Assembly (NCBI GenBank): GCA_946491675.1
Contig: CAMLYN010000048.1
Span: 1 to 8,002 of the forward strand
Length of the DNA stretch: 8,002 nucleotides
Direction of reading: 5' to 3'
Source of the DNA: an uncultured Mycoplasmatota bacterium
GTDB taxonomy: Bacteria > Bacillota_I > Bacilli_A > RF39 > UBA660
Shown: positions 7,857-8,002 of the stretch, piece after piece
How positions within the stretch are numbered: position 1 is the stretch's first letter
Layout: each line of letters starts with the position of its first letter
Translations under genes and position numbers: made by a program
The notes under the pieces: model-generated
Told to the model about the DNA's origin: nothing
What the model saw: the letters and a program-made list of their open reading frames with translations, nothing else
The model's database searches: none

Positions 7857-7858
7857 CA

Positions 7859-7890
7859 AAAAAATAATACTCAAGTAAGTATTATTTTTT
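7859..7890 (-). terminator. Intrinsic terminator of the cotJC-like gene
   Basis: A 13-bp perfect stem (7859-7871 with 7878-7890) and a 6-nt loop (7872-7877). On the minus strand the right arm runs into seven Ts (7864-7858). The stop codon of the cotJC-like gene is within the left arm of the transcript hairpin. The + strand also shows a T-run, so it could work in both directions. It separates the core gene from the downstream operon. Confidence 0.85.
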
Positions 7891-8002
7891 CATCTTTAAA
7901 TAGTAATCTCGAAGCTCTTTAAATCTTTGATAATGAATAATTTCCCGTTGTCTTAAAAATGAAAGTGGACCTAAAACATCAGGATCATCCGTCAAATCCA
8001 TA
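7882..8002 (-). CDS. cotJC: C-terminal end of CotJC-like spore coat protein (manganese catalase family), partial
   Basis: Only the last 39 codons lie in the window; the gene runs off the right edge. The visible peptide contains LTDDPDVLGPLSFLRQRE followed by IIHYQRF. From memory this matches the end of Bacillus subtilis CotJC (ISDDPD, then FLREREIVH and RF) and of manganese catalases. The His of the R-E-x-x-H motif is a likely metal ligand in that family. CotJC proteins are about 190 residues long, so roughly 150 codons should lie outside. The Met at 8001 is internal, not a start, because the conserved region continues upstream in the family. The TAA stop lies inside the stem of the downstream terminator. 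This gene marks the host as a probable spore-former and is likely a chromosomal core gene next to which the three-gene cassette sits. Confidence 0.8.
   Translation of the reverse strand, partial: MDLTDDPDVLGPLSFLRQREIIHYQRFKELRDYYLKMKK

Noticed and set aside
1..8002. CRISPR array, tRNA, insertion sequence, integrase or phage genes
   Set aside because: Looked for regularly spaced nucleotide repeats, cloverleaf-like segments, transposase or recombinase motifs and terminal inverted repeats; none were seen. The repeats in the giant gene are at protein level only.

Overview
The window is strongly AT-rich (well under one third G+C by eye) and uses the standard code: TGG for Trp, stops TAA and TAG, good AGGAGG-type ribosome binding sites. 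It looks like a low-GC Firmicute. The right edge carries the last 39 codons of a CotJC-type spore coat / manganese-catalase-family protein, which points to a spore-former of the Clostridia or a related class. Everything recognisable is on the minus strand.

Reading in the direction of transcription (right to left): the 3' end of the cotJC-like gene (7882-8002) ends in a strong intrinsic terminator (7859-7890). A short AT-rich spacer (7792-7858) follows, with a 12-bp palindrome and an extended -10 promoter. Then comes a tight three-gene operon: a 550-aa STAND/NACHT-like NTPase (6139-7791), a 1451-aa protein of unrecognised family (1771-6126), and a second STAND/NACHT-like NTPase of 571 aa (54-1769). 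A second intrinsic terminator (28-55) overlaps the last stop codon. Gaps inside the operon are 12 nt and 1 nt, so the three proteins are very probably made together.

The two NTPases are paralogues. They share a Walker A motif (GYAG-V/M-GKTT), a Walker B motif of NACHT type (YLDGINEI), a TDRD sensor-like strand, a PDDSSE helix and a winged-helix-like C-terminal end (LGIL..V.FEKYTF). Both stop right after that end, so neither has the C-terminal sensor (LRR, TPR, WD40 and so on) that STAND proteins normally carry. The downstream NTPase has an R-N-x3-H motif in an all-helical N-terminal region, typical of HEPN ribonuclease-like domains. The upstream paralogue has lost it at the aligned place.

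The giant middle protein has no NTPase motif. It appears to have a helical first third and then five diverged copies of a roughly 200-225 residue unit. The working model (inference) is a split anti-phage or abortive-infection STAND system. In it, the repeat protein is the sensor or scaffold in trans, and the two NTPases, one with an intact and one with a degenerate HEPN-like domain, form the signalling and effector part. I do not recognise this three-gene arrangement as a named system. Its place just downstream of a housekeeping sporulation gene, with near-identical terminator stems at both ends, fits an inserted accessory cassette.
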